Shown one piece after another: positions 47,401 to 57,783 of a stretch of 64,000 nt of DNA. The DNA is from Montifringilla adamsi. Lineage: Eukaryota; Chordata; Aves; Passeriformes; Passeridae. A model generated the notes under the pieces. That model was not told the DNA's origin. It worked only from the letters and a program-made list of their open reading frames with translations, and made no database searches. The stretch spans positions 620,001 to 684,000 of the forward strand of contig JAGGNK010008448.1 in the NCBI GenBank assembly GCA_017590115.1. The letters run 5' to 3'. How positions within the stretch are numbered: position 1 is the stretch's first letter; the number at the start of each line of letters is the position of its first letter. The translations under genes and the position numbers were made by a program.

Positions 47401-50386
47401 TTTTCTGTTTGATCTTGATCTTATCTGCAATTTAGATCTTTTGGGGACATACAAAAACCTTCCATTTGGGGGGGTTGGAAATGATGGCTTAAACCCTGCA
47501 GTGCTCTAGTCCCAGTGCTGGGTTTCTGACTCTCTCTGTAGAGAGTTTAGACTAACACTCATGTCTTGAATAAACCCTCTGGACTTGCAGAGTATTTGCT
47601 CCTGTGTGGAAGAGCCTAGCAGATGAATTTGATACCCAGGCTTGAGTAACTTGTGGATCATTTTTCAAAGAGCCTCAAAGCCAGTGACGGTGCTCTTTGC
47701 CCTGTGCTGTCCTGGCTCGGGCACGGTGTGCAGCTGGCACAGGCTGGGGATGTGCCCCCGGCTCTGGCAGCACCAGGAGCCTGCTGAGACACCGGGCTGG
47801 GACTCCAGCCGCTGGGGAACATCTTGGTGAGTGTGCTGCTGGCAGACGAGGCCGCAGGCTGGATGGGCCCTGCTTACAGGTGGGGGCATGGAGAAAGAGG
47901 AACAGAGAACGTGCCGGGGGAGGGTGCTGGGTGAGCCGTGCTGGAGCCGGGCTCTCATTAGGGAAGCTCTCCCTGCCGGCTGCAAACACTCTGTAACACG
48001 GAGCATCACTCTGCAACACGGAGTACAGCTCTGTAACACGGAGTACAGCTCTGTAACACAGAGTATCGTTCTGCAACACGGAGTACAGCTCTGTAACACG
48101 GAGTACAGCTCTGTAACACGGAGTACAGCTCTGTAACACAGAGTATCGCTCTGCAACATGGAGTACAGCTCTGTAACACGGAGTACAGCTCTGTAACACG
48201 AGAGTATCGTTCTGCAACATGGAGTACAGCTCTGTAACACGGAGTACAGCTCTGCAACACGGAGTACAGCTCTGTAACACAGAGTATCGTTCTGCAACAC
48301 GGAGTACAGCTCTGTAACACGGAGTACAGCTCTGTAACACAGAGTATCGCTCTGCAACATGGAGTACAGCTCTGTAACACGGAGTACAGCTCTGCAACAC
48401 GGAGTACAGCTCTGTAACACAGAGTATCGTTCTGCAACACGGAGTACAGCTCTGTAACACGGAGTACAGCTCTGTAACACGGAGTACAGCTCTGTAACAC
48501 AGAGTATCGCTCTGCAACACGGAGTACAGCTCTGTAACACGGAGTACCGCTCTGCAACATGGAGTATCGCTCTGCAACATGGAGCATGACTCTGCAACAC
48601 GGAGTACAGCTCTGTAACAAGAGCATTGCTCTGCAACACAGAGTACGGCTCTGTAACACAGAGCATCACTTTGTAACACAGAGTACCGCTCTGTAACACG
48701 GAGTACTACTCTGTAACACAGAGCATCGCTCTGTAACATGGTGTACCGCTCTGCAACATGGAGTATCGCTCTGCAACACAGAGCATCATTCTGTAACACG
48801 AAGTATTGCTCTGTAACAAAGTATTGCTCTGCAGCACAGAGTACTGCTCTGTAACAGAGTATCACTCTGCTGCTGTGGTTACCCTCTGCGAGGTGGAGCT
48901 GCTGAGCATGCGATGGAGCCGCAGATAAACTCGCTGAGCTGGGAGCCTCCAGTCTGTGATCTCGGTGTAACTCTGGGCAGTCAGCCCCCCGCCAGACCTT
49001 GCTGCACACAGAGCTGAGCCAAGCAGAGAGCACACTGCTATGCCCGGGCTGTCTGTGACACAGCTCTGCTCACGCGGTGCCTTGCCCAGAGGTCAGCTCA
49101 GCCAGGAAAATGATGCAGAATGCAATTTGGGCATAAAACCAGGGAGCAGGAAGAGCTCAATTTCCCCACCGGATTAGGTATTGTAAACCATTCCCAGACA
49201 TAACCTACAGTAGTAAACAGCAATACAGTGTGCCTCATCTTTCTAAGTACACAGCATTTGCCTTAGTCCCTTTGCTTGTTACTCCTGCTTCCACGTGACT
49301 TTTCCCCCTTCCTCCAACAACTCATATTTCTCCTCATTGCAGCAGATAATGGCTAGTCCTGTGGCTTTGCAGCAGCCAGGAGCTCACAGCCATTTACAAT
49401 TGAGGTAGCAAAAAGAAAAGGAAGCAAATCTCTGGGAACCGCAGAGGCAGGATAGAGCACTGCTGCAGATCTGCGGACCGCTTTGCGGAAGGTGAGGCAG
49501 GAGCGGATACCCAGTGGACACAAGCGGGAATAACTGGTCTGCATGTCTGAGGTGGGGCAAACTGCTCCTGTGGGATTCCCCAAGTGTAGATGTTGATTTT
49601 CTGTGAATGTCTGCATGAAGCAGGGTAGCATAGGAGGAGCTCATTAGGTAAAAGCTGAGGCTTTTACCACCAGAGGGTGATGCCTGCCCCCTTAGCAAAC
49701 GTCCAGGGACGGCAATAGCCTATGGAACTGCTGCCAGCTCCCCGCTCCCCGTTAAACTACACTGTCAGTCCCAGTGTTCATACGATCCCTGCTGAGGCTT
49801 CCTAGCCATGAGCCCCACTGCTTCCCTCACAAAGTGGAGGTGAGTAAGAATGAAGTAAGGAACAGGTTGTGAGAAAGCCCTGCTTTGGGCCAGCAGGGAG
49901 CATTAGAAGCAACGTGAGTCAGGACTCGGAGTTCAGAAAGGGAAAGTCGCAGAGTCCAAAAGCAGCTTGCAGTCAGCACGCATGCAGGTCAATTTTCCCT
50001 CAAACACTACTGAAGTACTGTTTCATGGACAGGGAGTAGGAAACACAGTGCTAAACAAGGTGCTCAGCAGGTGCACATCCCATCTGCAAAGCTGCAGGCA
50101 TTTAACTTCACTGTGCCTTCTGGACTGTGCACAGCTGAGCCCTTTGCACCCAGAATAGGAAATGTGAGCTAGAAAACTCAGCAAAATGCCCTCTGGCTCA
50201 ACAAATGTTTTTTCTCCAAGAAACAAAGTTTTACACATTATATAGACAATTAAGCTGGGGAATAAATAAGCCCATCAAGCTCAGGAATAAAAGCCCTCAG
50301 AAAGAATGGAAAACAAATAAGTTAGATCACTTACGTAAGAGAAGAAATGCTGTAGGTGCCGATATCCAGCTTGTTAGTAAGGTCAT
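41379..50386 (-). CDS. TMEM273: TMEM273 (C10orf128 orthologue), small type I membrane protein, four exons
   Basis: This is the overall span of exons 50335-50386, 45001-45051, 44163-44273 and 41379-41491. The joined coding length is 327 nt, that is 108 residues plus stop; human TMEM273 is about 105. The protein has a signal peptide (1-22), a short ectodomain (23-35), a transmembrane helix (about 37-60) and a tail of about 48 residues. Blocks shared with the remembered human sequence are A-G-P-EID (human ATGKTPGAEID), Y-IG in the helix, ICMI at the helix end, and LK..(S/T)..L.DTIP in the tail. All introns are GT-AG, and all three codon splits follow the 1 + 2 pattern. Same-strand linkage to VSTM4 matches human 10q11, which supports orthology. 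The function of TMEM273 is unknown to me. The C-terminal 21 residues after DTIP do not resemble the human ones. Confidence 0.82.
41492..44162 (-). other. TMEM273 intron 3
   Basis: This intron of about 2.7 kb holds the candidate microexon at 43637-43661. Open frames on either strand (for example 42979-43389, minus) have no homology. No repeat family was recognised. Confidence 0.65.
43637..43661 (-). other. Candidate 25-nt alternative microexon of TMEM273
   Basis: On the minus strand a textbook acceptor (TTTTCCTCTTCTCACTTTAG) is followed by 25 nt and a strong donor (GAAG|GTAAGA). It would enter after exon 3 in phase as E-SDGKMDR. Joined to exon 4 it shifts the frame and stops after RERQPENFSIERHHPL. 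Joined instead to an acceptor at 40600 it stays open for over 70 codons. Only splice-site quality supports it; no conservation is known. Confidence 0.35.
44163..44273 (-). CDS. TMEM273: TMEM273 exon 3: transmembrane helix
   Basis: The 111-nt exon (2 + 36 codons + 1) encodes YTYVIIGVTLGAVLAISF then IAVIICMIKAKMNDSDFG. The helix carries a small-residue G-LGA pattern and ends in ICMI followed by Lys residues; human has LKICMIRRH at the equivalent place. The acidic NDSDF segment parallels human DDDSSD. The acceptor is CTATTTGCAG and the donor is GGAG|GTAAGA. The exon is too short to stand out as an open frame. Confidence 0.88.
45001..45051 (-). CDS. TMEM273: TMEM273 exon 2: ectodomain
   Basis: The 51-nt exon encodes FWRAKVHASGNPEEEI, with split codons on both sides (His18 and Asp35). 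It aligns with human AQVLATGKTPGAEID without gaps. The acceptor is TTTCCGTTCCAG and the donor is ATAG|GTGAGT (strong). No Cys or N-glycosylation sequon is present, so the ectodomain is a short unstructured segment. Confidence 0.85.
   Translation of the reverse strand: MFGEQRYMLLETQRRK
45052..50334 (-). other. TMEM273 intron 1, carrying a minisatellite
   Basis: This intron of about 5.3 kb separates signal peptide and ectodomain exons. The part near 46500-47450 is strongly AT-rich; the part from about 47690 is GC-rich and leads into the minisatellite at 47989-48871 and a GC-richer flank up to about 49100. No further exon was recognised. Confidence 0.65.
47989..48871. repeat. 20-bp minisatellite, about 44 copies with higher-order order
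   Basis: The consensus on the plus strand is gagtacagctctgtaacacg. Units 2-27 (48021-48540) are nearly homogeneous and use three variants: A (tacagct...cacg), A' (ends caca) and B (tatcg(t/c)t...). Each B follows an A' (one by a 1-nt insertion at 48201), and B recurs every 3 or 4 units, giving 60-80 bp superunits and a 140-bp 7-unit period. Units 28-44 are more diverged and include 18-19 nt forms. The period of 20 has no stop in several frames, which makes the long minus-strand open frames (up to 452 codons) that repeat VLQSCTPCYRAVL-type text. These are not credible genes. Confidence 0.95.
50335..50386 (-). CDS. TMEM273: TMEM273 coding exon 1: signal peptide
   Basis: The exon encodes 17 codons plus C, reading MTLLTSWISAPTAFLLL, then an excellent donor (TTAC|GTAAGT). 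The split codon C+AT gives His18. Start position, length and hydrophobic character match the human signal peptide exon, although sequence identity is low. On the minus strand a pyrimidine-rich run ending in CAG (TTTTTTTTCCCAG, about 50449-50461) lies about 65 nt before the ATG, so this may be an internal exon with a separate non-coding first exon further right. Confidence 0.78.
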
Positions 50387-50560
50387 TATGAAGTTGTGAC
50401 AACAGAGTGGTTTCGCTCAAGTTTTCGTGAATTTTGCTTCTGCAGTGTCTGGGAAAAAAAACAACCTAAAGCAGGTCACATGATTATTGAGAAACTACAG
50501 TCACATCCTGAGTAGTTAGATTTGCAAACAGAAGTTGCCTTTTTTGGGTTTAAGCTCAAT
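50387..50560 (-). promoter_or_regulatory. TMEM273: Possible TMEM273 5' UTR and proximal promoter
   Basis: Sequence upstream of the start codon is not CpG-rich, unlike VSTM4. On the minus strand it contains an E-box of the TCATGTGAC type (about 50476-50484) and GTTTGCAAAT (50519-50528), close to octamer and C/EBP-type sites. No TATA box was recognised. If the pyrimidine-rich CAG before the ATG is a real acceptor, the promoter lies further right. Confidence 0.3.
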
Positions 50561-51068
50561 ACATAAACAAACTTGAAAGTGTTTTGTGGAGAAGGTGGAC
50601 AGCCAACAGCACAGCCTAGTTAAACTGTTTTGCTGTCTAAGGGACATTTAAACACTAACAGTTCTTTTTGCGTATTGCAAACGTCCTACCACAGAGAATT
50701 TGTTTCTGCTGAAGTCTTCTAAATCTGGTGATAACCAAGTGGATTTTCTGTCTTAGAAGAAGTTTCCTGAGGCATTGTCTTTCAGTATTACTAGCTTTCT
50801 TATGAACTCGACTTGAATGCTATAATGTTTTCAGTAGAACACTTATTTGAATATTCCCTTTTCATGATCAGCTTTTTCAGAAGTAGAGAATCAGCACACT
50901 ATGGCTGCTAAACTATTGCATAACAGTTCCCAGAGAGTAACTTCTAAGAAAAATGTCTTGATGTCCCTGTCTTATTTTGCTGTGGGAAGCATTGGTACAA
51001 CTGACTGTGTGGCAGATGCCATAGAAAGTATTTGTTACTGCTTTGACCTGTAGTGTTGGTGTGCACAC

Positions 51069-51096
51069 GTGTGTATGTGTGTGTGTGTGTGTGTGC
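51069..51096. repeat. (GT)n microsatellite
   Basis: An almost pure run of GT dinucleotides, with one TA interruption near its left end. Confidence 0.9.
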
Positions 51097-54000
51097 AGTT
51101 CATTTTTGCTCTTTCTCTGCTCCTGGTTCTCTATGGAATCAGAGTTGGAAACACCAAAACCAAGCAAACAAAAATCTCTACACCAGCTGGATGGGAAAGA
51201 TCAGGATCCTTGTAAGAAACCTCCTGTGTTTTTGTACTTCATGTTTCATCTGCAAATGATCCCATGCTTCAAGATTCCTGAAAACCTCTTCTAGAAATAA
51301 TAACAGGAATGTCAGCTTGCTTGTTTTTTGGGGGGGTTTGGTGGTTGGGGTTTTTTTATTTGGGGATGTCTTTGCTTTATTTTGCTTTGGTCGGTTTTTG
51401 TTGCTTCTGATGGCCCAAATCAGCAGTCTCAAGTAATTTCAGTATTTCAGAGGAGGAACTAAGCATCTCAGTATTTGGGTGAAAGCTCTAAAGCTATTTG
51501 CTTTATTCTACTGCTGCTTTTCCATGAATGCTTCAAAGAGCTTAGCTAGGTGACTGCACACAGCTGACTGTATAAGCTTCACTGTTCTTGTTCACAGCAT
51601 ACCTCCAGCAAGGAAAAGCACTGACCAGAATAAGACAGACTTAAGATAATCCTGCTTTGTAATAGGTTTATTCTGATTCTTGACCAAATTGGGAAATGCG
51701 GTTTCAAGCACCGTCATCATTATCAGCCTTCCCTCTGTTCTTCACCATCCAGCCAGTGGGCAGGATATATATGTTTAATTAATTCTGCTTTTACCTTCGA
51801 CCTGTAAATAGTGGGAGTAATGTCAGATTTATACGTTACATGAATAACAAGGATTTCTCAGGAGACCCTATCTTGGTGAAAGAGGCTAACTGTAATTTTC
51901 AGCTGTGAGTAATTGTATATAATATAATCCTAAATGATTTTTCTTCTGTAATTTCATTAGAGTTTAGAAATTTAATTAGATTTTGAATCACTCTGAAATA
52001 AAGTAGCAAAACACCCAGAGACTAAGTGCAGTGGTTATTTTGTCCTCCGAGGCCAGAATTCTTGGTCTCAAATTGGCATGTGTTCATTAGGAGGAAGTTT
52101 GCAGAAGTTCTTGATATATTATTGTCTTTCAGAACGGACTCTGAATAGGTCTTTGGAGAGCATTAGAAGAGCACACAATTATTATACAGACTCTTTTTGA
52201 GGTTTAAGATCATCTGCCTTTCATATACTTAATAAAAATACGCCTCTAAAGTTGTTTAAGAAACTGTGGAGATAGGAAAGATGCTACTCCAGTGCCTCAG
52301 TGCTCTTCCTGGTTTATTAGCAACTCCAGTACCTGTGTATGATGATACAGAGAGGAGCTGTTTGCTTTACTTTAATGATTAGGTAGGTTTATGGTTATTT
52401 TTATTGCTACACATATGAACTGTCATGGTGGCTGTAATTAGAGACACACTAAAATGCTGTTCCTTCTATTCCATCTGAGGTTCAAAAGAAATCTGTCCTG
52501 GCCAACTTTGATTCTCTGTGCAATTCATTCTGTGGGCAAAAAGTGGACTCAGATGGCAGTGAAAAGCATGAAGCAAAGACCAGTGCAACAGCTTATGATA
52601 GCATGGAGTGCCAAGGTAGTTGTGAGTTTAAAAAGGAGATTCTCTTAAAAAATGAAAAAAACAAATGTTGTGAAATGAAGAATTTCAGCAGGACAAATCA
52701 GACAGACAAATATACAAAAGCTCTCTCAATAACAACAAGATAACCTATTTGAAAAGAAAGTAGTAGGTCCAGTGCAATGGGATGCAGTCCAAAAGTGAAA
52801 AATCAAAAAGAAGCACCCTATATAAGCAGAATATTCTGTTACAGACTGACCCATGCAAACATTGCTGGCTGACTCACGTCAACATCCTGTTGACAGGATT
52901 CTAGCATCCTCTGTGTTTGCCACTTCAGCTAGACAGGAGTGAAACAGTTCCTTGATCTGATCCAAGGGGTCATTTCCTTTATTTCATTAACAGCTCTTGA
53001 TGAAATCTCATCATCACACAGATCCAATCCTCAGGCTCAAATATATGCTTCAGAGTGTGGCCAAATAAATCTTGAGTCCAATTGAAAAATATTGCAAGAT
53101 TTTGTGCACTTTGCTTGATGGATACTGTGGTGATTAGACAACCTCAGGCAGCCTGGTGTGTGTGGATATGCTGCCTTCCATCAACATGTCATGTCACATC
53201 ATGGAACAAATTGAACAAAACATGTTCAGGCTGGCTACTGCCAAAAAATCAAGGTGCTTTTGCTGTGGGCATCCAGAACAAATGGAAACTATGCTTGAAA
53301 ACTCACAGCTGCTCTTCCTTTGCTATTTTCTCCATCACCCCCTCTGTCAGGACTCTGAGCTGCTGGGACAACTGGAAGGGATTCCACATGGCATCAAGCA
53401 ACAGAATCACAGATGTCGGGTGTGTTAACAAAGGGAAACACGCCTGCATCAGTTATTTAATGCTTTCCTCCCTTGGTGTAAGGAATACTATGGGAAACCA
53501 TTCAGCATTCCTCTCTTGTTCCTTTTTTATTCCACTCCATCTCTCTTTCCTTTTCCATGTAAGGTAATGTATTATGTTACCGGGATGCTGGTACATTTTA
53601 AAAACGTGTTTTCTGGATTTTACTTAGGGACACTATAGCTTGACTCTGTTACCAACTCAGAGAAGTGTGAGGAGGCAAAGAAAAAAGCCTTGGGATGTGT
53701 ACTCAAATCTCTTGTGTACATCAGGAAAGACAGTGCTGAAGTAATCTCTACATTATTTGTCTCATTGATGAAATCTCAGTGAGCAACTGGAGCAGGAGAT
53801 TTTTCCACAGGTTGTATATTCTCTGAAGCACTGTAAGTCCCAGTGGAGATGCTGTACTATTTGTAAAAATGCCAGAGGAACTGGGATGCTGCAGGAGGAA
53901 GAAACAATCCCACACAGCTCATGAAAGAAGTCATTGTGGGAGAGTTTGGCTCTGTGAGCAGTGAGTTTTGGACTGGGTGACCCTAAATGAAGGGCTCCAG

Positions 54001-57000
54001 TATTCACTGGATGATATTGTCTGGTGCTCTGATTATCTCAGTCACTGGAGGGGTGTTTGTTGATAAAGTTCCTTTACTGAGGCAGCACTGCTGGAATTTT
54101 TCCTATGTAGGAATTCATACGGCATGAACAAAACATGCCAGGCAGCCTGGCTTTGTCATTGTTGCATATTCTGATACACTCAGCTGTGTCTCAAAATACC
54201 TTTGACGTGTATGATGATAACTTAGAAAGCTCCTAAGCAACCTCTGAAAATGGCTAGGTGCTTACTGTCTGAAGGTGGAGCGTGTGGAGGAGGAGAAAAC
54301 TGCAGTCAGAGCAAGAGGAAAGGGTAAAGTGTGTCCAATTTCCATCCAATATTCTTGCATCTCCTGTCCATCTGTATTCTGTATAAGCATGTTGGACTTC
54401 ACTAAAAGGAAACCGTGGTGAGTTTCCTCCAAATGATCTACTAAAGAACATAGTGGAGTAGAAGAAATGTTTTTTGTCTTTCCTGTTTCAGGTGTAAAAT
54501 AGCATTTTCAGCAGACTAAATCTTCAAAAGAAAATACGCTGTAAGAGTGGAAAGGCTGAGCATCTTTATGAGGAATGAACTCCTGAAAAACACCAGCTGT
54601 TCCTTTATGAAAATGTAGATTCAGTGCTCCATAGGAGTGGTAATTCAGGTAGTTCATGTCCCTGTTACCCCTTCTTGGCTGGGTCACTTGCTGAATTGCA
54701 TTCTCATGATGTGCTGTAACCAGACAACAGGATGATCCATTGCACTGGCACAGCAAAAATTTGGTGTATCCAGGGATTTTTTTTTCTTTTGCTAGTCAGT
54801 TCAACCATCAAAAAAGGGGGTATGAAATGTGAAATATGTAACTTCCACAAGAAAGCCTGGTTAGTTTTTGGGTAGAAATGTTCAACTTGTGGTTTTGGGG
54901 GTGGGTGTGTTTTGTTTCAATGATAAGGAAGCTTTTGCTCTCAGACTGCTAGTCAAGGGCAGCTATGCCTAGTGAACAGAGGACAACTGGGCTCCTACAG
55001 CTCATTTGTATTATTCCTTGCATGTACAAACATGTTGCACTTTGCTTTTGAAATCCTGTTGTCAGAAGCCAGTTTGGAATGTACATAGAGCAGAGTTACT
55101 TGAACAAACCATGCAGTTCCTGTTCAAAGGAATTGCCACTTTCTTTATAATATAAGCAATACTGGTGACATGACATTAGACCTAACTGTATCCCATTTTG
55201 GTGCCAGCTAATATTTGAACATACACATGGCATTAAAGACAAAATGTCTTGATATAAAGCAAATGTTGCATCTTTAATGGAATACAAGAGGCATAAACAA
55301 CCTAATCCCTTTTTTGGGATTAGAAATGTGGTTTTTTCCTCTTTTACATTTAAAAGCACTAAAAGTCTTTAGACATCTTCATAAACACCAGGTTAAAGTT
55401 AAACAACCATTCAGCATTCATTTCCATGCAGATTCCCCAAAATAGATTACATTATCTGCCTGTGAAAACAGTTCTTTTGCTCACGTGCACAGTTCTGTGG
55501 AAAGCTGAAAGATTTCAGCCTCTGACAGAGGTGTTCAGAAATCTCATCTGTGCATGGTAGGGCTGTGCCTGCCAAAGTGAGTGGAAAGACATTTATAGAC
55601 AAGGAAGAATGGCAGTAAAATTCAAATTTAGATAGCTGAAGTAAGAGAGTTTAAAAAGAGTCCCTTCTTTCTTTAATCCTTTATATATAGATACAGGTAT
55701 GTAAAAACCTGTTTTAACTCCTTCAACAGGAATTTAAGTACCTACATTATGGTTTAAGACCATTGGAATATTAGAATCTTATAGGATCTAACCTGTGTTA
55801 TCTTTCTGACGGATGAGGCCTGAAGTCTTTCCTATGGGGGTAGTGTTAATGATAGGCAGTTAGCAGAAACAGCATCTCAGTGCAGAGGCACTTTGCTAGT
55901 AAAATCATCACTATGCCTGATCAAGTGACAGCCAAGGCATTCAGCTTTTACTGTGTACTAACGTCTGCCTGCATCACAGCCCAAATTAATCTTATGGGAG
56001 GATCTGAAACAAGACTGCTTTTCTCACTGAATACTTGCAGCACCACAAGTTCTGGTAGATGCCATTCCCCTGCACTGTCTATCTCTATTGAGCTTGCAGA
56101 CTCCTGCACCCCTGCTTCCCCTCACACAGAGCCCTTAGTGAAGTAGATTAATTTGAAGATATCCTTAAAAGCTTTAGATGGTGGACAACAAATGTGAGGT
56201 GATTGCTGATTGGCAGCTTACGTAAATGTGGTCTTCATTGCTCTGTAGAAAGCAAGACCTCAGCCGTAACATGTTTCTTGATTTCCTTCCCTTTTGTTTC
56301 TCACTGTCCTTGTTTATCAGTCTAAAGCATATCAGATGAACCAGGCCAGGGGCAACATGGGGTTGCTTGAAGGTGTTGATGCCACAGGGGGAAGCAGCAG
56401 AACCAGCATGTGAAGTATTCAAGGGCTGACTTCGAACTATGTGTATTTGTGATATGCAAGCTGCACCAGGAAAGGGAATGTGAGGTTACTGCAGTCACTC
56501 AAGCCTGTGAAGATATTTGTCATTCCAAAACCATGCTGTTGAGGGCTTTGGTTGGTGGGGGAACATCAGGGAGGGTAAAATAGTAAGTGGAATGTAGGTT
56601 CTCAGGATTGCTATAAAGAGGAACAAGTGACATCATGAAAAACTTATCTATTTCTCCCCCAGGGAAGAGATGGAAACAGCACACATAACATTACCCCTGA
56701 TCTCCTGGTGTGAATTTTGCAGGGTTTGTATAAATCTCTTCAGTGTACATGGATATAGCTTAGGCTGGGACTCCCATGTTCAATGGAAATCTGAAGTGCA
56801 GTTCTGCCCCTCTTGGGCTCTTATTTTCTGTGTGGGCTTGCTGGCACCTGAGCCTGGCCCATGTACACCAAGTCTCTTTATGGGTTCAGCTAAGCAAGGG
56901 TTTGCAGAATGAGGAGTGATGAAGAGACTGCATCTACATGTCCCTGTTTTGGCTGCAGAAAATCAAAACTATCCCCTTTTGGTGATGAGTATCCTTAAAT

Positions 57001-57598
57001 GCCACCATCCACTACTGGGATGCCAGGGAGAGTGGTCTTTGCAGTGGTGCCACTGCTGCAGCCTGTGGGGCTGTTTCTGCCTATAGCTCACAGCTCTGGC
57101 TTTGCCTAGACATTTCCAATGACAAGACATGTCCAATGCCTCTGGACATATTTCATGTCCAGTGATTAATTTTTACTTTTACAGCATTTTTCCATTATTT
57201 TCTTCTCCTTGGCTATCTAAGGAAGTCATGCCTTGATAACACCTGCCTGGAAATGCAGGCTGGGCTGGAACTGATGTCCTCCTGACTTGCTTGGATCCAT
57301 TCTCATCTCTTGGGATCTTCAGTATTAATTGTCTGTTTTCTACTTTTTTGAGCTTTTGCCTTTCCCAGTCCAGTCCTTTGGCTGTACTATCATCTAGCAG
57401 TGAATGCAGATGCAGCAGAAGGTTTTGTTCAAAATTTATTTCCCTGGTGCCCAAAGTAGGACAAAACTGAGAAGAACCTGAGCAAGCACTGCTGTAGTGC
57501 TGGGAAATTTCTGACTTGAAAATGGAGGATTTTTCAGTGATCCACATGTTCACATGGTCTGACGCTTTGATTAAGGGAGGCAGGGGTTAATTTGCTAG

Positions 57599-57783
57599 CA
57601 TCATAGAATTGGGTTTGGGTTGAAAAGAACCTTAGAGATCATCTAGTTTCAACCTCTCTGTCATGGGCAGAGGAACTTTTCACTAGACCATGTTCCTCAG
57701 AGCCCAAACCAGCCCTGAACACTTGCAGGGGTGGGGTACCCCCAACTTCTCTGGGCAGCTCCTTGCAGTGCCTCACCAGTTCC
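57599..57783 (-). mobile_element. CR1 LINE 3'-end fragment, antisense on plus strand
   Basis: The plus strand begins catagaattgggtttgggtt, then runs through gagatcatctagtttcaacc, catgggcagaggaac, cactagaccatgttcctcagagccc, gaacacttgcagggg and cttctctgggcagctcct. This is the well-known reverse complement of the CR1 3' UTR as seen throughout bird genomes. The element is 5'-truncated (under 200 bp) and diverged by many substitutions, so it is an old, dead copy. It supports a bird, or at least archosaur, source. Confidence 0.92.

Noticed and set aside
47989..48871. CRISPR-like array
   Set aside because: Units are directly tandem with no spacers, in vertebrate sequence; it is a minisatellite.
47665..49033. 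Minus-strand open frames of 217, 344 and 452 codons with Cys/Tyr/Leu repeats
   Set aside because: They are the translation of a 20-bp minisatellite that lacks stops in several frames at once; similar text appears in overlapping frames and there is no domain.
53082..53567. 161-codon plus-strand open frame, Cys/Trp-rich
   Set aside because: No recognisable family, no splice context, and low-complexity tail; treated as chance.
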